Shown piece by piece: positions 1-8,088 of a DNA stretch of 64,000 nt. The translations under genes and the position numbers were made by a program. This DNA is from Oceanobacillus sp. CFH 90083 (GTDB taxonomy: Bacteria > Bacillota > Bacilli > Bacillales > Amphibacillaceae): the NCBI RefSeq assembly GCF_009389585.1, contig NZ_VIYG01000001.1, forward strand, positions 383,759-447,758, given 5' to 3'. Position 1 is the stretch's first letter, and every line of letters starts with the position of its first letter. The notes under the pieces are model-generated. The model did no database searches. It was not told where the DNA came from and worked only from the letters and a program-made list of their open reading frames with translations.

Positions 1-673
1 GAAGTGAAGTCATTATATTAGCTATTGCCATTCCTCTTGTATCATGGAAATGAAGAATTAACTTATCTTTCGGGAAATAAGGAAAGAGCCCGTCAAGCAG
101 CTTCTCCACCTGTGTCGGTACAGCTGTGCCAATTGTATCCCCCAGTGAAAGATAGTCCACACCGTTTTCAATCAACTTTTCGCATACCCTCAAAACATCC
201 TCTGTCGCAATCCGTCCTTCATATGGACAATCAAATACGGTAGAGACATAGCCCGTTACCATTTTCCCGGCATTTTTAGCTTCTTTAATCACTTCTGCCA
301 GTACCGGATATGTATCCGGTATTCGTTTGTTAATATTTTTAAGGTTGTGCGTTTCGCTTGCCGACATAAATACGGATGCTCCATCAATACCAGCCTCTAA
401 GGCATGCTCCAATCCTTTCATATTCGGAACGAGAGCAGAATAAATGACCCCTTGTTCACGGTTTATCCGCCGACCTACTTCCCTTGCATCCTTCAATGCA
501 GGAATCATTTCAGGATGAACAAAGGATGAATATTCAACTTCTGAGACACCTGTTTTGGAAAGCATATTAATCCATGCAACCTTATCATCTGTAGAAATCC
601 ATTGCTGCTCATTCTGCAGCCCATCTCTTGGTCCGACTTCCTTTAAATAAACATTGCTTGGCAGCCCGCGCAT
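1..673 (-). CDS. yngG: Hydroxymethylglutaryl-CoA lyase, C-terminus cut by window edge
   Basis: The enzyme cleaves HMG-CoA to acetyl-CoA and acetoacetate, the last step of leucine breakdown, in the cytosol. The frame read from 673 gives an N-terminus with KEVGPRDGLQNE, then VEYSSFVHPEM, YSALVPNMKGLE, ASETHNLKNIN, VSTVFDCPYEG and LGDTIGTAVPTQ, in the order expected for the HMG-CoA lyase TIM barrel. The conserved Arg-Asp pair and the Cys-Pro-Tyr-Glu-Gly signature are present. About 224 of roughly 300 residues are in the window. The ATG at 673 follows a GGGAGGGG ribosome site. In B. subtilis the orthologue lies in the yng acyl-CoA catabolic operon. Here transcription probably starts near 865, about 190 bases upstream. 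Confidence 0.93.
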   Translation of the reverse strand, partial: MRGLPSNVYLKEVGPRDGLQNEQQWISTDDKVAWINMLSKTGVSEVEYSSFVHPEMIPALKDAREVGRRINREQGVIYSALVPNMKGLEHALEAGIDGASVFMSASETHNLKNINKRIPDTYPVLAEVIKEAKNAGKMVTGYVSTVFDCPYEGRIATEDVLRVCEKLIENGVDYLSLGDTIGTAVPTQVEKLLDGLFPYFPKDKLILHFHDTRGMAIANIMTSL

Positions 674-851
674 CAATACCCCTCCCGTTGTATGCGTTTT
701 CATTACAAATTATGAAAATATACCTCAAAGGTTCGTTACTTATAAAAACAAGAAAGTATAGATGTTGCACGATTGAATAATACCATGACATTTTGAACTA
801 AAAGCACATTTCCAGTTACATGTTATTTATCATTCAATCCAGTTTCCTATT

Positions 852-900
852 ATTCAACTTTGTTGAATCAAGTATATAATAAAATTTTGGAAAATGTCAA
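852..900 (-). promoter_or_regulatory. Promoter of the HMG-CoA lyase gene with a palindromic operator
   Basis: Read on the minus strand there is TTGACA (895-900), an 18-base spacer and TATACT (871-876). Directly downstream lies a perfect inverted repeat, ATTCAACTTTGTTGAAT (852-868), with 7-base arms and a 3-base centre. The palindrome overlaps the expected start site, where a repressor would block transcription. TetR- or MerR-type regulators commonly control acyl-CoA and leucine breakdown operons, but the protein acting here is unknown. Confidence 0.7.
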
Positions 901-1202
901 TCTTTCCGGCTGTCAAGATGAAACAATTTTGATAAGATATAATAATAGTCCCATACGGGAGAATACTTTTCTGTTAAGCAAGAATTTAAACAGATTCCGC
1001 TTAACGATCAATACATGTTAAACTGATCAGATTTATAAAGGAATGTAACGGCACTTCACCAAAATTTACGGCTGACAAGCCAGATATTAAGTAATTTATA
1101 GTGTCAGGGTCGTTGGGAAGTGATTATAATCACTCAAAATACTATGCCAGCTAATATTATTACGATATTTAACCTATGATAATTCAGATAAGGAGACTCT
1201 CG
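901..1202. other. Intergenic region between divergent genes
   Basis: This stretch separates the HMG-CoA lyase promoter from the amidohydrolase gene. A TATAAT-like sequence at 938-943 lacks a good -35 partner at normal spacing. The only clear element is the AGGAGA ribosome site at 1191-1196. I see no coding frame or strong hairpin. Confidence 0.5.
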
Positions 1203-2798
1203 ATGATAAAGATATATACCAATGGTGTCATACATACATTTCAATCATCTCAGCCAGTAGTGAATGCTGTTGTTATCAAGGATGGACGTTTTATAGATAT
1301 GGGTACAACTGAGCAAATGCTTAGCTTTTGGAGTTCAAAAAGTGATGCTGTGATTGATCTTGACGGGCAGACTGCTACCCCGGGATTGACAGATACGCAC
1401 CTCCATCTTTCTATGCAGGCAATGAAGTTTATTGACTTGGATGTGACCGGCGTTACCAAAAAAGAAACATTTTTAAATATGATTAAACAGCATGCGGACA
1501 CATTGAAAAAAGGGGAATGGCTGCTTGGTGCCGGGTGGGATGAAAACTTATTTACAGACAGCGGTTTACCAACAAGAGCCGAGCTTGATGCTGTCGCTCC
1601 CCATCATCCCCTTTTCCTGACAAGAATATGCGAGCATGCTGCCGTGGTTAACTCCAAGGCACTGGAACAAATTAATTATTCCAGCACACTGTTTTTACCA
1701 GAGGGCGGTGAAATTGTAACAGATGCAAACGGAGAGCCTACCGGGTTAATTCTTGAATCTGCATCTGCGTTATTTAAAGCGCAAATTCCAAATAAATCAT
1801 ATGAAACGTGGAAAAATGCCCTTCGTAAAACCATCAACACGGTGACCGGCTACGGAATAACCAGTGTGCATTCCAATGACCCGGCCTATTTAGGAGGGTT
1901 ACAGCAAACTTACCGGCTCTATCAGGAGTTATTAAACGAAGAAAAAATGGGTCTGCGTACAAACTTATTGATTGATTATGATTTTTTGGAAGACCTTTAT
2001 GCAGCCGGAATGTATACCGGCTATGGCAATAATACCCTGCAAATCGGAGCAGTAAAAATATTTGCGGACGGTGCCTTTGGCAGAAGAACCGCATTATTAA
2101 AGGAAGCATACTCCGACCAGCCGGGACAACAAGGAGAAGCAATGCTTACACAGGATGCCCTATACAGCATTGTAAAACGTGCCAGAGAGCTGGCAATGCC
2201 TGTTGCTGTTCACGCAATTGGTGATCAGGCATTAGAAAATGTTCTTGATATTCTGGATCAATTTCCGGCATCCGCATACAGAGACCGCCTGATTCATGCA
2301 CAGGTCATTAATCCAGACTTAGTAAAACGTCTTGCAACGCCAGATCGTATCGTTGATATTCAGCCCCGTTTTCTTGCCAGTGATTATCCGTGGGTAAGAG
2401 ATCGTCTCGGGGAAGCACGCATGCCTTATGCCTATGCCTGGAAAACACTGCTGGATCATGGTGTTATTTGCGGCGGCGGATCAGACGCACCTGTTGAACC
2501 GATTAATCCTCTACTTGGTATTCATGCAGCTGTGACAAGAAAAGCTCCAGGCGAGACACATAACGGCTGGTATCCAGAGCAAAAAATAAGTATGCAGGAT
2601 GCTTTTCACCTATTTACGAAATATGCAGCTTATACAACGAATGAAGAAAAAGTGAAGGGAACTATCTCTCGCGGCAAGCTTGCAGATATGACTGTTTATT
2701 CTGCTGATCCTTTTCAATTAGAGGATGCTGATGGATTATTAGATATCAGCATTGAAATGACCATTATTGATGGGGATATCGTGTACAGGAAAGAATAG
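1203..2798 (+). CDS. ytcJ: YtcJ-type metal-dependent amidohydrolase
   Basis: This is a 531-residue protein of the amidohydrolase-3 (YtcJ/LAF3-like) family, hydrolysing C-N bonds of an unknown substrate in the cytosol. Visible features are an N-terminal beta-sandwich part, the metal-binding TDTHLHLS after a TPGLTD strand, the metal-ligand region VKIFADGAFG, the His motif AVHAIGDQAL, and GGGSDAPVEPINPL carrying the catalytic Asp. The C-terminus ends with GTISRGKLADMTVYSADP, typical of imidazolonase-like enzymes. The ATG at 1203 follows AGGAGA by six bases. An in-frame ATG at 1176 lacks a ribosome site. There is no signal peptide. The gene stands alone, so the physiological substrate cannot be told from context. 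Confidence 0.85.
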   Translation: MIKIYTNGVIHTFQSSQPVVNAVVIKDGRFIDMGTTEQMLSFWSSKSDAVIDLDGQTATPGLTDTHLHLSMQAMKFIDLDVTGVTKKETFLNMIKQHADTLKKGEWLLGAGWDENLFTDSGLPTRAELDAVAPHHPLFLTRICEHAAVVNSKALEQINYSSTLFLPEGGEIVTDANGEPTGLILESASALFKAQIPNKSYETWKNALRKTINTVTGYGITSVHSNDPAYLGGLQQTYRLYQELLNEEKMGLRTNLLIDYDFLEDLYAAGMYTGYGNNTLQIGAVKIFADGAFGRRTALLKEAYSDQPGQQGEAMLTQDALYSIVKRARELAMPVAVHAIGDQALENVLDILDQFPASAYRDRLIHAQVINPDLVKRLATPDRIVDIQPRFLASDYPWVRDRLGEARMPYAYAWKTLLDHGVICGGGSDAPVEPINPLLGIHAAVTRKAPGETHNGWYPEQKISMQDAFHLFTKYAAYTTNEEKVKGTISRGKLADMTVYSADPFQLEDADGLLDISIEMTIIDGDIVYRKE

Positions 2799-2865
2799 GT
2801 GAAGATAAGAACTTAGACAAGGGCGGCAAATCCGCCCTACAGCTCTAATAATAGGAAGTCTCACT

Positions 2866-4140
2866 TTATTTTGTTTCATTATCTCCTAATTCGATATCAT
2901 AATCTCTCTCGTTAAGGAAGGATTTAATTAAAGGAAAAATTTCGAAATATCCCTGTTTTTTCGCATGGCGAACGTAATCTTTTAATACATTTTCTTCATA
3001 CTCATACTGCTCAATTAAATAAGCTCCGTCATCTTCTTCCAATAACGTTGCTAAAATGTCACTTACTTGCTTCAATTGTTCCTCTGATATTTCTTTTTGG
3101 TACAATAGTACATCCATTTCACTTTTCTCTGCACATGTGATAGCAACAGCCTGGCGTTTTGTTCGCCCCTCCAAAGACTGTTTCAGAAACCATGCTTTTC
3201 TTTCTTCTGTTAAAGGTGTTAACTCATGCATTAGTGCCACTTTTCCCCAGCCCTTTAACATATCTGCTAATTCCCATAAGAGTTCCTGTCTGCGGTATAG
3301 CGAAAATATGACATAGCGGGTAAACTCCTCATGCAGACCGACCTTCTTTAAAAGCTGTTCATCTTCGAGTTTATTTGTGTAACCAACAAGTAATAATGCA
3401 AATTTCACTACCTCACGATGTGCGGCATGATCTAAAAACCAGCGTGCTTCTTTATATAAAGCATCCATATCTATTGCCGATTCCTTCAACGCATAAATAA
3501 GCTCTTCTCCGTACTCCATCACATGTTCATCTAATACTTTTTCGTACGTAGCTTTACGGGTTTCGGATGTTGGATTTTCAATTTGCTTTTGGAGAAGCTT
3601 TATCAAATTCCCGACATACATCGGAGTAGGCTCCTCATAGCCTAATAGATCACGATATCCCGATTCTATATTATCAACATCCTCTGCTAAAAGGTATTCC
3701 TCATCCGGCAGGCTTTCACCTATCATTTGCCCATGTTTTTCGACTTGATTGATAATCCACGGTACAATTGGTTCCTTTCGTTCCCATGGAGCAATGAATT
3801 CAAGCTTCAGTTTTTCTTTTAAAATAACTTCCCGTCCAACCTTTATTTGAATATGTAATTGAACAAGTCCACTAAATTTCACTTGAACTTTCTTTGTATC
3901 TCTATTTTCAAGTGTCAGCATTGCTGTTAGCTTGCTAACTGGAATAACATGTGACCAAATTGATTTTCTTCGATTTTTAGCAACTTCTACTTCATCTATA
4001 AATAAACTTTCTTCTTTCAGTGTATTTTTTACTTGAATCAGATGTCCCTTATATGTTAAATTCCATGTCTTTGAAATGCTTAAATCAATATCTTTTGTCG
4101 CGTTTTCCATCTCTTTTTTAAATGATTCTTTAAATCCCAT
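2866..4140 (-). CDS. Conserved hypothetical protein, 424 aa
   Basis: I do not recognise this protein with confidence. It has no signal peptide or membrane segment. The first 40 residues are basic and polar (GFKESFKKEMENATKDID), followed to about residue 140 by alternating beta-type sequence (SKTWNLTYKGHLIQVKNT, KVQVKFSGLVQLHIQIKV) that may form a sandwich. The remainder is acidic and largely helical, resembling repeat-type helical proteins. ATG at 4140 is preferred because GAGGAG lies six bases upstream; an ATG-like start 14 codons earlier has no ribosome site. It converges with the amidohydrolase gene and has a long, apparently empty upstream region. Function unknown; probably cytosolic. Confidence 0.75.
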   Translation of the reverse strand: MGFKESFKKEMENATKDIDLSISKTWNLTYKGHLIQVKNTLKEESLFIDEVEVAKNRRKSIWSHVIPVSKLTAMLTLENRDTKKVQVKFSGLVQLHIQIKVGREVILKEKLKLEFIAPWERKEPIVPWIINQVEKHGQMIGESLPDEEYLLAEDVDNIESGYRDLLGYEEPTPMYVGNLIKLLQKQIENPTSETRKATYEKVLDEHVMEYGEELIYALKESAIDMDALYKEARWFLDHAAHREVVKFALLLVGYTNKLEDEQLLKKVGLHEEFTRYVIFSLYRRQELLWELADMLKGWGKVALMHELTPLTEERKAWFLKQSLEGRTKRQAVAITCAEKSEMDVLLYQKEISEEQLKQVSDILATLLEEDDGAYLIEQYEYEENVLKDYVRHAKKQGYFEIFPLIKSFLNERDYDIELGDNETK

Positions 4141-4560
4141 CTCTTCTCCTCTTCCTTCCCCGTTGACATCAAGCGCTTGCACCAGATACCGGTATTTTTA
4201 TTATTGGTGATTCTGTCTATTTCACCTCACAAAATGTCATTGGCTAAATACGGTTTTCACGGTAACTGTACTGTTTATCTACACTATTATAATTCAGTAA
4301 GAAGAAGAAATCTAACTTTAATTAAATTCATTCTTGCTTATAATGATGCAGTTAATCAGAAAAATATAATAATTCATGTTAAAAAAAATAATTCTCTCCT
4401 TTACATTGTACAATCGGTTCATTTTGTAAATAGAGCATGAGGAATGTCTCTATCATTTACATCATAGTAATCTTCTTTCTTCATTATAATACCGCCAGAA
4501 AATATTATCAGTGCGATTTTTCTGCTCTTTATCTAAATAAACCCAGCTAACAAGGTTCAA
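4141..4560. other. AT-rich intergenic region without a clear gene
   Basis: The gap between the divergent hypothetical gene and guaC is over 500 bases. An AAGCGCTT-centred palindrome near 4170 resembles a catabolite-response site but lacks the outer bases. An open frame at 4177-4440 has no ribosome site and an amino-acid composition unlike its neighbours. I see no other structure. Confidence 0.4.
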
Positions 4561-4564
4561 AACG

Positions 4565-4636
4565 TTGACAAAATATCTTTATTAGGTTAAATTACTAAAG
4601 GCGAATGTTTTTAATATGTAATACAAATTTTATTCG
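4565..4636 (+). promoter_or_regulatory. guaC promoter with candidate PurR boxes
   Basis: TTGACA (4565-4570), a 17-base spacer and TAAATT (4588-4593) form a plausible sigma-A promoter. Immediately downstream are CGAATGTTT (4602-4610) and, in opposite orientation, TTTTATTCG ending at 4636. PurR of Bacillales binds paired inverted boxes with a CGAA core, and B. subtilis guaC is, from memory, a PurR regulon member. The boxes are imperfect, so direct PurR control is inferred. Confidence 0.5.
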
Positions 4637-4655
4637 TGTTTAGGAGTGTTATTTC

Positions 4656-5639
4656 ATGGAAAATGTATTTGATTATGAAGATATCCAATTAGTTCCCGCA
4701 AAATGTGTTGTAAATAGCCGTTCAGAGTGCGATACATCCATTGAGTTTGGTGGAAGAAGCTTTAAATTACCGGTAGTTCCTGCAAATATGCAGACAATTA
4801 TAGATGAAAATATCGCAACATATTTAGCTAAAAATAATTATTTCTACATTATGCACCGCTTTAACCCTGAACAGCGTGTTGATTTTATTAAAACGATGCA
4901 TGAACAGGATTTATTTGCTTCGATCAGTGTTGGTGTGAAGGAAGAGGAATACAGCTTTGTTGAAGAGCTTGCCAATAACAGCTTAGTTCCAGAATATATT
5001 ACTATTGATATTGCGCATGGGCATTCTGAGCCTGTGATCCGAATGATTAAGCATATTAAAAAACACTTACCAGAAAGCTTTTTAATTGCTGGAAATGTCG
5101 GAACACCAGAAGCAGTCCGCGAGCTTGAAAATGCCGGTGCTGATGCTACAAAAGTAGGGATTGGACCTGGTAAAGTATGTATTACTAAAATAAAAACCGG
5201 CTTTGGAACCGGCGGCTGGCAATTAGCAGCATTACGCTGGTGCGCAAAGGCTGCAAGCAAACCAATCATTGCAGATGGCGGTATCCGTACACACGGTGAT
5301 ATTGCAAAATCCGTACGTTTTGGTGCTTCCATGGTGATGATCGGCTCTCTATTTGCTGGTCATGAAGAATCTCCTGGAGAGACCATTGAACAGGATGGTA
5401 AAAAACTGAAAGAATACTTTGGTTCTGCATCAGAATTCCAAAAAGGTGAAAAGAAAAACGTGGAAGGTAAAAAAATGTACGTGGAGCACAAAGGTGCTCT
5501 TCAAGATACATTGACAGAAATGGAACAAGATCTTCAATCCTCTATTTCTTACGCCGGCGGCAGACGTTTAGATGCGATCCGTACCGTGGATTATGTTGTC
5601 GTTAAAAACTCTATTTTTAACGGTGATAAAGTATTTTAA
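4656..5639 (+). CDS. guaC: GMP reductase
   Basis: The enzyme reduces GMP to IMP with NADPH, releasing ammonia, and so interconverts purine nucleotides. The 327-residue length matches bacterial GuaC of the shorter class, and there is no CBS pair as in IMP dehydrogenase. The catalytic Cys is Cys175 in [11 protein letters not shown], preceded by the phosphate-binding [10 protein letters not shown] and followed by the [16 protein letters not shown] and [14 protein letters not shown] loops. ATG 4656 follows AGGAGTG. The gene is monocistronic between a candidate PurR-controlled promoter and a strong terminator. Confidence 0.97.
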   Translation: MENVFDYEDIQLVPAKCVVNSRSECDTSIEFGGRSFKLPVVPANMQTIIDENIATYLAKNNYFYIMHRFNPEQRVDFIKTMHEQDLFASISVGVKEEEYSFVEELANNSLVPEYITIDIAHGHSEPVIRMIKHIKKHLPESFLIAGNVGTPEAVRELENAGADATKVGIGPGKVCITKIKTGFGTGGWQLAALRWCAKAASKPIIADGGIRTHGDIAKSVRFGASMVMIGSLFAGHEESPGETIEQDGKKLKEYFGSASEFQKGEKKNVEGKKMYVEHKGALQDTLTEMEQDLQSSISYAGGRRLDAIRTVDYVVVKNSIFNGDKVF

Positions 5640-5648
5640 TGAACACTT

Positions 5649-5700
5649 GAAAAAGCTTATGTCAGGAAAGGGGCAATCCCTTCAGACATAAGCTTTTTTA
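5649..5700 (+). terminator. guaC terminator
   Basis: AAAAAGCTTATGTC pairs with GACATAAGCTTTTTTA, giving a stem of about 14 base pairs that ends in a T run just after the guaC stop codon. It may also serve leftward transcription. Confidence 0.85.
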
Positions 5701-5756
5701 TTGTGGAATAAGGAAGTAAAAAATTTTACATGATTTAATCCAAGAATAGCCATGTC

Positions 5757-5811
5757 CAGCACACGATGTGCTAGTGCAGGCGTTGCGACACGACGTCGCG
5801 TTCTTAGCCTG
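5757..5811 (+). repeat. Structured dispersed element, copy A
   Basis: Stem 1 is AGCACA (5758-5763) with TGTGCT (5767-5772) closing a CGA loop. Stem 2 has an outer helix CAGG (5777-5780)/CCTG (5808-5811) and an inner helix GCGAC (5785-5789)/GTCGC (5795-5799) closing the loop ACGAC, with an internal CTTAG on the 3' side. The same plan recurs at 28826 with different stem bases but the same loops, so base pairing appears to be conserved. It lies between guaC and the UbiB-like gene, which are convergent. The strand assignment is arbitrary. Confidence 0.6.
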
Positions 5812-5828
5812 TAAGGGCGCTTTTCGTT

Positions 5829-7508
5829 CTAAAACCTTCCCGACCTGAATATGGCAAAGAGAAGCCATATAAACATCAATACAGCAACAACAAAACCAAT
5901 TTCAATGACTGGCAGACTCCAAAAATAGGATACCTCTCCTGCAATTGCTGATCCAACAATTAAACCGACCATGATAATGCTAAAAGATAGCAAGACAATA
6001 CTGAAAGATAAACGATTACTGATTCTGTCGAGCTTTTTAAGAATCATATCCACCCTGGAGACGGATATTTCCAAGGGAAACTTCCCTTTACGTATCAGCT
6101 TATACACTGCATTCACATGCTCCGGTAAATCTAGGATAATATCTTTATAATCATCAACCTGTTCATAAACTTCCTCAGCTATTTTTTTCGGTCGATATTT
6201 CTCTTTAATCAGCCTCTTTCCAAAAGGCTGCGCAATTTTAACAATACTGATATCCGGATCTAATCTTTCTACCGTACCTTCCAGTGTTACTAATGTTTTT
6301 CCGACTAAAGATAAATCAGCTGGAATACGAATCTGATGTTTGGAAGCAACACTGAACAAATCATTCACTGCTTCTCCCAGGCTGACCTGACTAAACGGAA
6401 CATCGTAATATTTATCCCGGAGCTCTTCAATATCTGCACGCATCATGTCATCATTGACCTGATCAGGAACCACACCCATTCTGTAAATAGCCTTTACGAT
6501 GGCATGCGTATTTTGACGCGCCAGCGCAATAATCATATCCGTCAAATGCTCCTTCATCAGCGGTGTAAGTCGGCCGACCATTCCAAAATCCATAAATAAT
6601 AATTGATGATCCGGAAGTACCATCACATTTCCCGGATGCGGATCTGCATGGAAAAATCCATCTAACAATATTTGCTCAAATAAATTATGAATTAATTTTT
6701 CAGCAATCACTTTGGGCTGATAGCCTTCCCGGATAAGCTGTACATTTTCGTCCAATTTTATCCCTTTGACAAATTCCATTGTCAGGACACGTTCTGTCGT
6801 AAATTCCCAATAAACATCAGGGACTTTGATGCCTTCTTTATCATTCTTGAAATTCATTGCAATTTTATGTGCGTTCCGTCCTTCCAATGTATAATCTAAC
6901 TCAGCCAGGATGGATGCTCTGAATTCTTTAATGATTTCGGTGATTTTATATTGATAGGCCCAATCTAAACGCGTTTCTGCAAGTGTTGCAAAATTCATTA
7001 AAATTTCTAAATCGGTATGAATTTTCTTTTCAATATTCGGACGCTGAACCTTCACAGCCACATCTTCTCCACTCTGTAAAACAGCATGGTGAACTTGACC
7101 TATGGATGCAGCTGCTAAAGGCTCCTGGTTAAAATCTTTAAAAATAGCATGAACCGGTTCTCCCAAGTCCTTTTCTATAATTTCCTGAATTTCATTATAA
7201 GGAATTTGTCCGACCTGATCCTGCAGCTTCTCTAACTCTTTAATAATATCCTGAGGAATCAAATCACTTCTTGTACTTGCAATTTGCCCCAGCTTGACAA
7301 AAGTTGGTCCTAACTCTTCCAGAAAAAGCCGAATCCGTTCCCCGGTTGTTTTACTATGTATTTCCTTCTTCCCTTTCAGTACCCTTTCAGGCAAAGAAAC
7401 AACCTTTTGCAATCCCAATTCTTTTACAATATATCCAAAACCGTTACGGGAAAATGCAACAAGTATTTGACGATAACGCTGGATGTGACGTATACGTTTG
7501 TTAAAAAT
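5829..7508 (-). CDS. UbiB/AarF (ABC1) family protein kinase-like ATPase
   Basis: Atypical kinase of the ABC1/ADCK/UbiB family, linked in other bacteria to isoprenoid quinone or lipid homeostasis; the target here is unknown. The family signature KLGQIASTRSDLIP (KxGQ motif) is followed by the alanine-rich loop EPLAAASIGQVHHA, the kinase lysine VAVKVQRP, the catalytic loop FFHADPHPGNVMV and the metal-binding LFMDFGMVGRL. Two C-terminal hydrophobic segments (about the last 55 residues) anchor it in the membrane. No ATG lies in frame near the N-terminus. A TTG at 7529 sits upstream of the purine-rich GGGAGGGAG and has no ribosome site of its own. ATT at 7508 is correctly spaced and gives IFNKRIRHIQRYRQ, which fits the start of relatives. 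Confidence 0.88.
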   Translation of the reverse strand: MFNKRIRHIQRYRQILVAFSRNGFGYIVKELGLQKVVSLPERVLKGKKEIHSKTTGERIRLFLEELGPTFVKLGQIASTRSDLIPQDIIKELEKLQDQVGQIPYNEIQEIIEKDLGEPVHAIFKDFNQEPLAAASIGQVHHAVLQSGEDVAVKVQRPNIEKKIHTDLEILMNFATLAETRLDWAYQYKITEIIKEFRASILAELDYTLEGRNAHKIAMNFKNDKEGIKVPDVYWEFTTERVLTMEFVKGIKLDENVQLIREGYQPKVIAEKLIHNLFEQILLDGFFHADPHPGNVMVLPDHQLLFMDFGMVGRLTPLMKEHLTDMIIALARQNTHAIVKAIYRMGVVPDQVNDDMMRADIEELRDKYYDVPFSQVSLGEAVNDLFSVASKHQIRIPADLSLVGKTLVTLEGTVERLDPDISIVKIAQPFGKRLIKEKYRPKKIAEEVYEQVDDYKDIILDLPEHVNAVYKLIRKGKFPLEISVSRVDMILKKLDRISNRLSFSIVLLSFSIIMVGLIVGSAIAGEVSYFWSLPVIEIGFVVAVLMFIWLLFAIFRSGRF

Positions 7509-7648
7509 AGCAGCTCCCTCCCTTCCCAATTATACATATTCATAGTATACCCATTCTTAACCATCTGCTAACTGGAAATCAAAGCTTTTATTGCAAAGAG
7601 GAACTGCGTCTTTATGACAGCCCCCCTTTGCCCATTGATAAATAACTA

Positions 7649-8068
7649 TTATTTTTTTACGTTTGTAATAAGTATCTTCACATATAAACCAGTCAGCATA
7701 CAAACAGATGGCAATATAATTGCTAAGAAAATCAATTGTCCATTGATAAACGCCAGATAAAGATAAGGTAAGGAGTATAACATAAGCGCCTGAGGTATCA
7801 GCACAGGAAGCAAGGTGTACATGATTAAATTAATGATAAAAATCAGGGACACAGATTGAATATTTTTTGCCAGCGTTGCTTGATTTTTAAGAACCAATCC
7901 AAATAAAAAATATATAATTAAAATACCAAAAAATATCATTCGCAGCTGATTAGTGAAAAGTACCATAAGCATGGCAAACACGGTCAGGAAAAAGTGAAAA
8001 ACCAGTGACGGCAAATTTCTTTGTAAATAAGCTTTGACATTGCTTCGTTCTGTGTTATTGCTAGACAT
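7649..8068 (-). CDS. Small integral membrane protein, unknown function
   Basis: A 139-residue protein with four predicted membrane helices (about residues 19-42, 44-60, 72-95 and 105-133) and short polar ends (SSNNTERSN at the N-terminus, TNVKK at the C-terminus). I do not recognise the family. It begins about 20 bases after the ddl stop codon, so it is probably co-transcribed with D-Ala-D-Ala ligase. That arrangement makes a role in the envelope possible but does not prove it. Confidence 0.6.
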   Translation of the reverse strand: MSSNNTERSNVKAYLQRNLPSLVFHFFLTVFAMLMVLFTNQLRMIFFGILIIYFLFGLVLKNQATLAKNIQSVSLIFIINLIMYTLLPVLIPQALMLYSLPYLYLAFINGQLIFLAIILPSVCMLTGLYVKILITNVKK

Positions 8069-8088
8069 TCAATCATCCTTTTACATCT

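Noticed and set aside
1834-2142. Open frame antisense to the amidohydrolase gene
   Set aside because: Shadow of the real gene; no ribosome site or family resemblance.
2821-2837. GGGCGG-CCGCCC hairpin between the amidohydrolase and hypothetical genes
   Set aside because: The stem is good but neither side has a T run, so I did not call it a terminator.
4160-4180. Possible catabolite-response (cre) site near the hypothetical gene start
   Set aside because: Only the AAGCGCTT centre fits; the outer bases of the consensus are missing.
4177-4440. Open frame in the guaC upstream region
   Set aside because: No ribosome site and an atypical amino-acid composition, so treated as non-coding.
4844-5332. 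Long open frame antisense to guaC
   Set aside because: Composition is serine/isoleucine-rich without known motifs and mirrors the guaC codons; no ribosome site.
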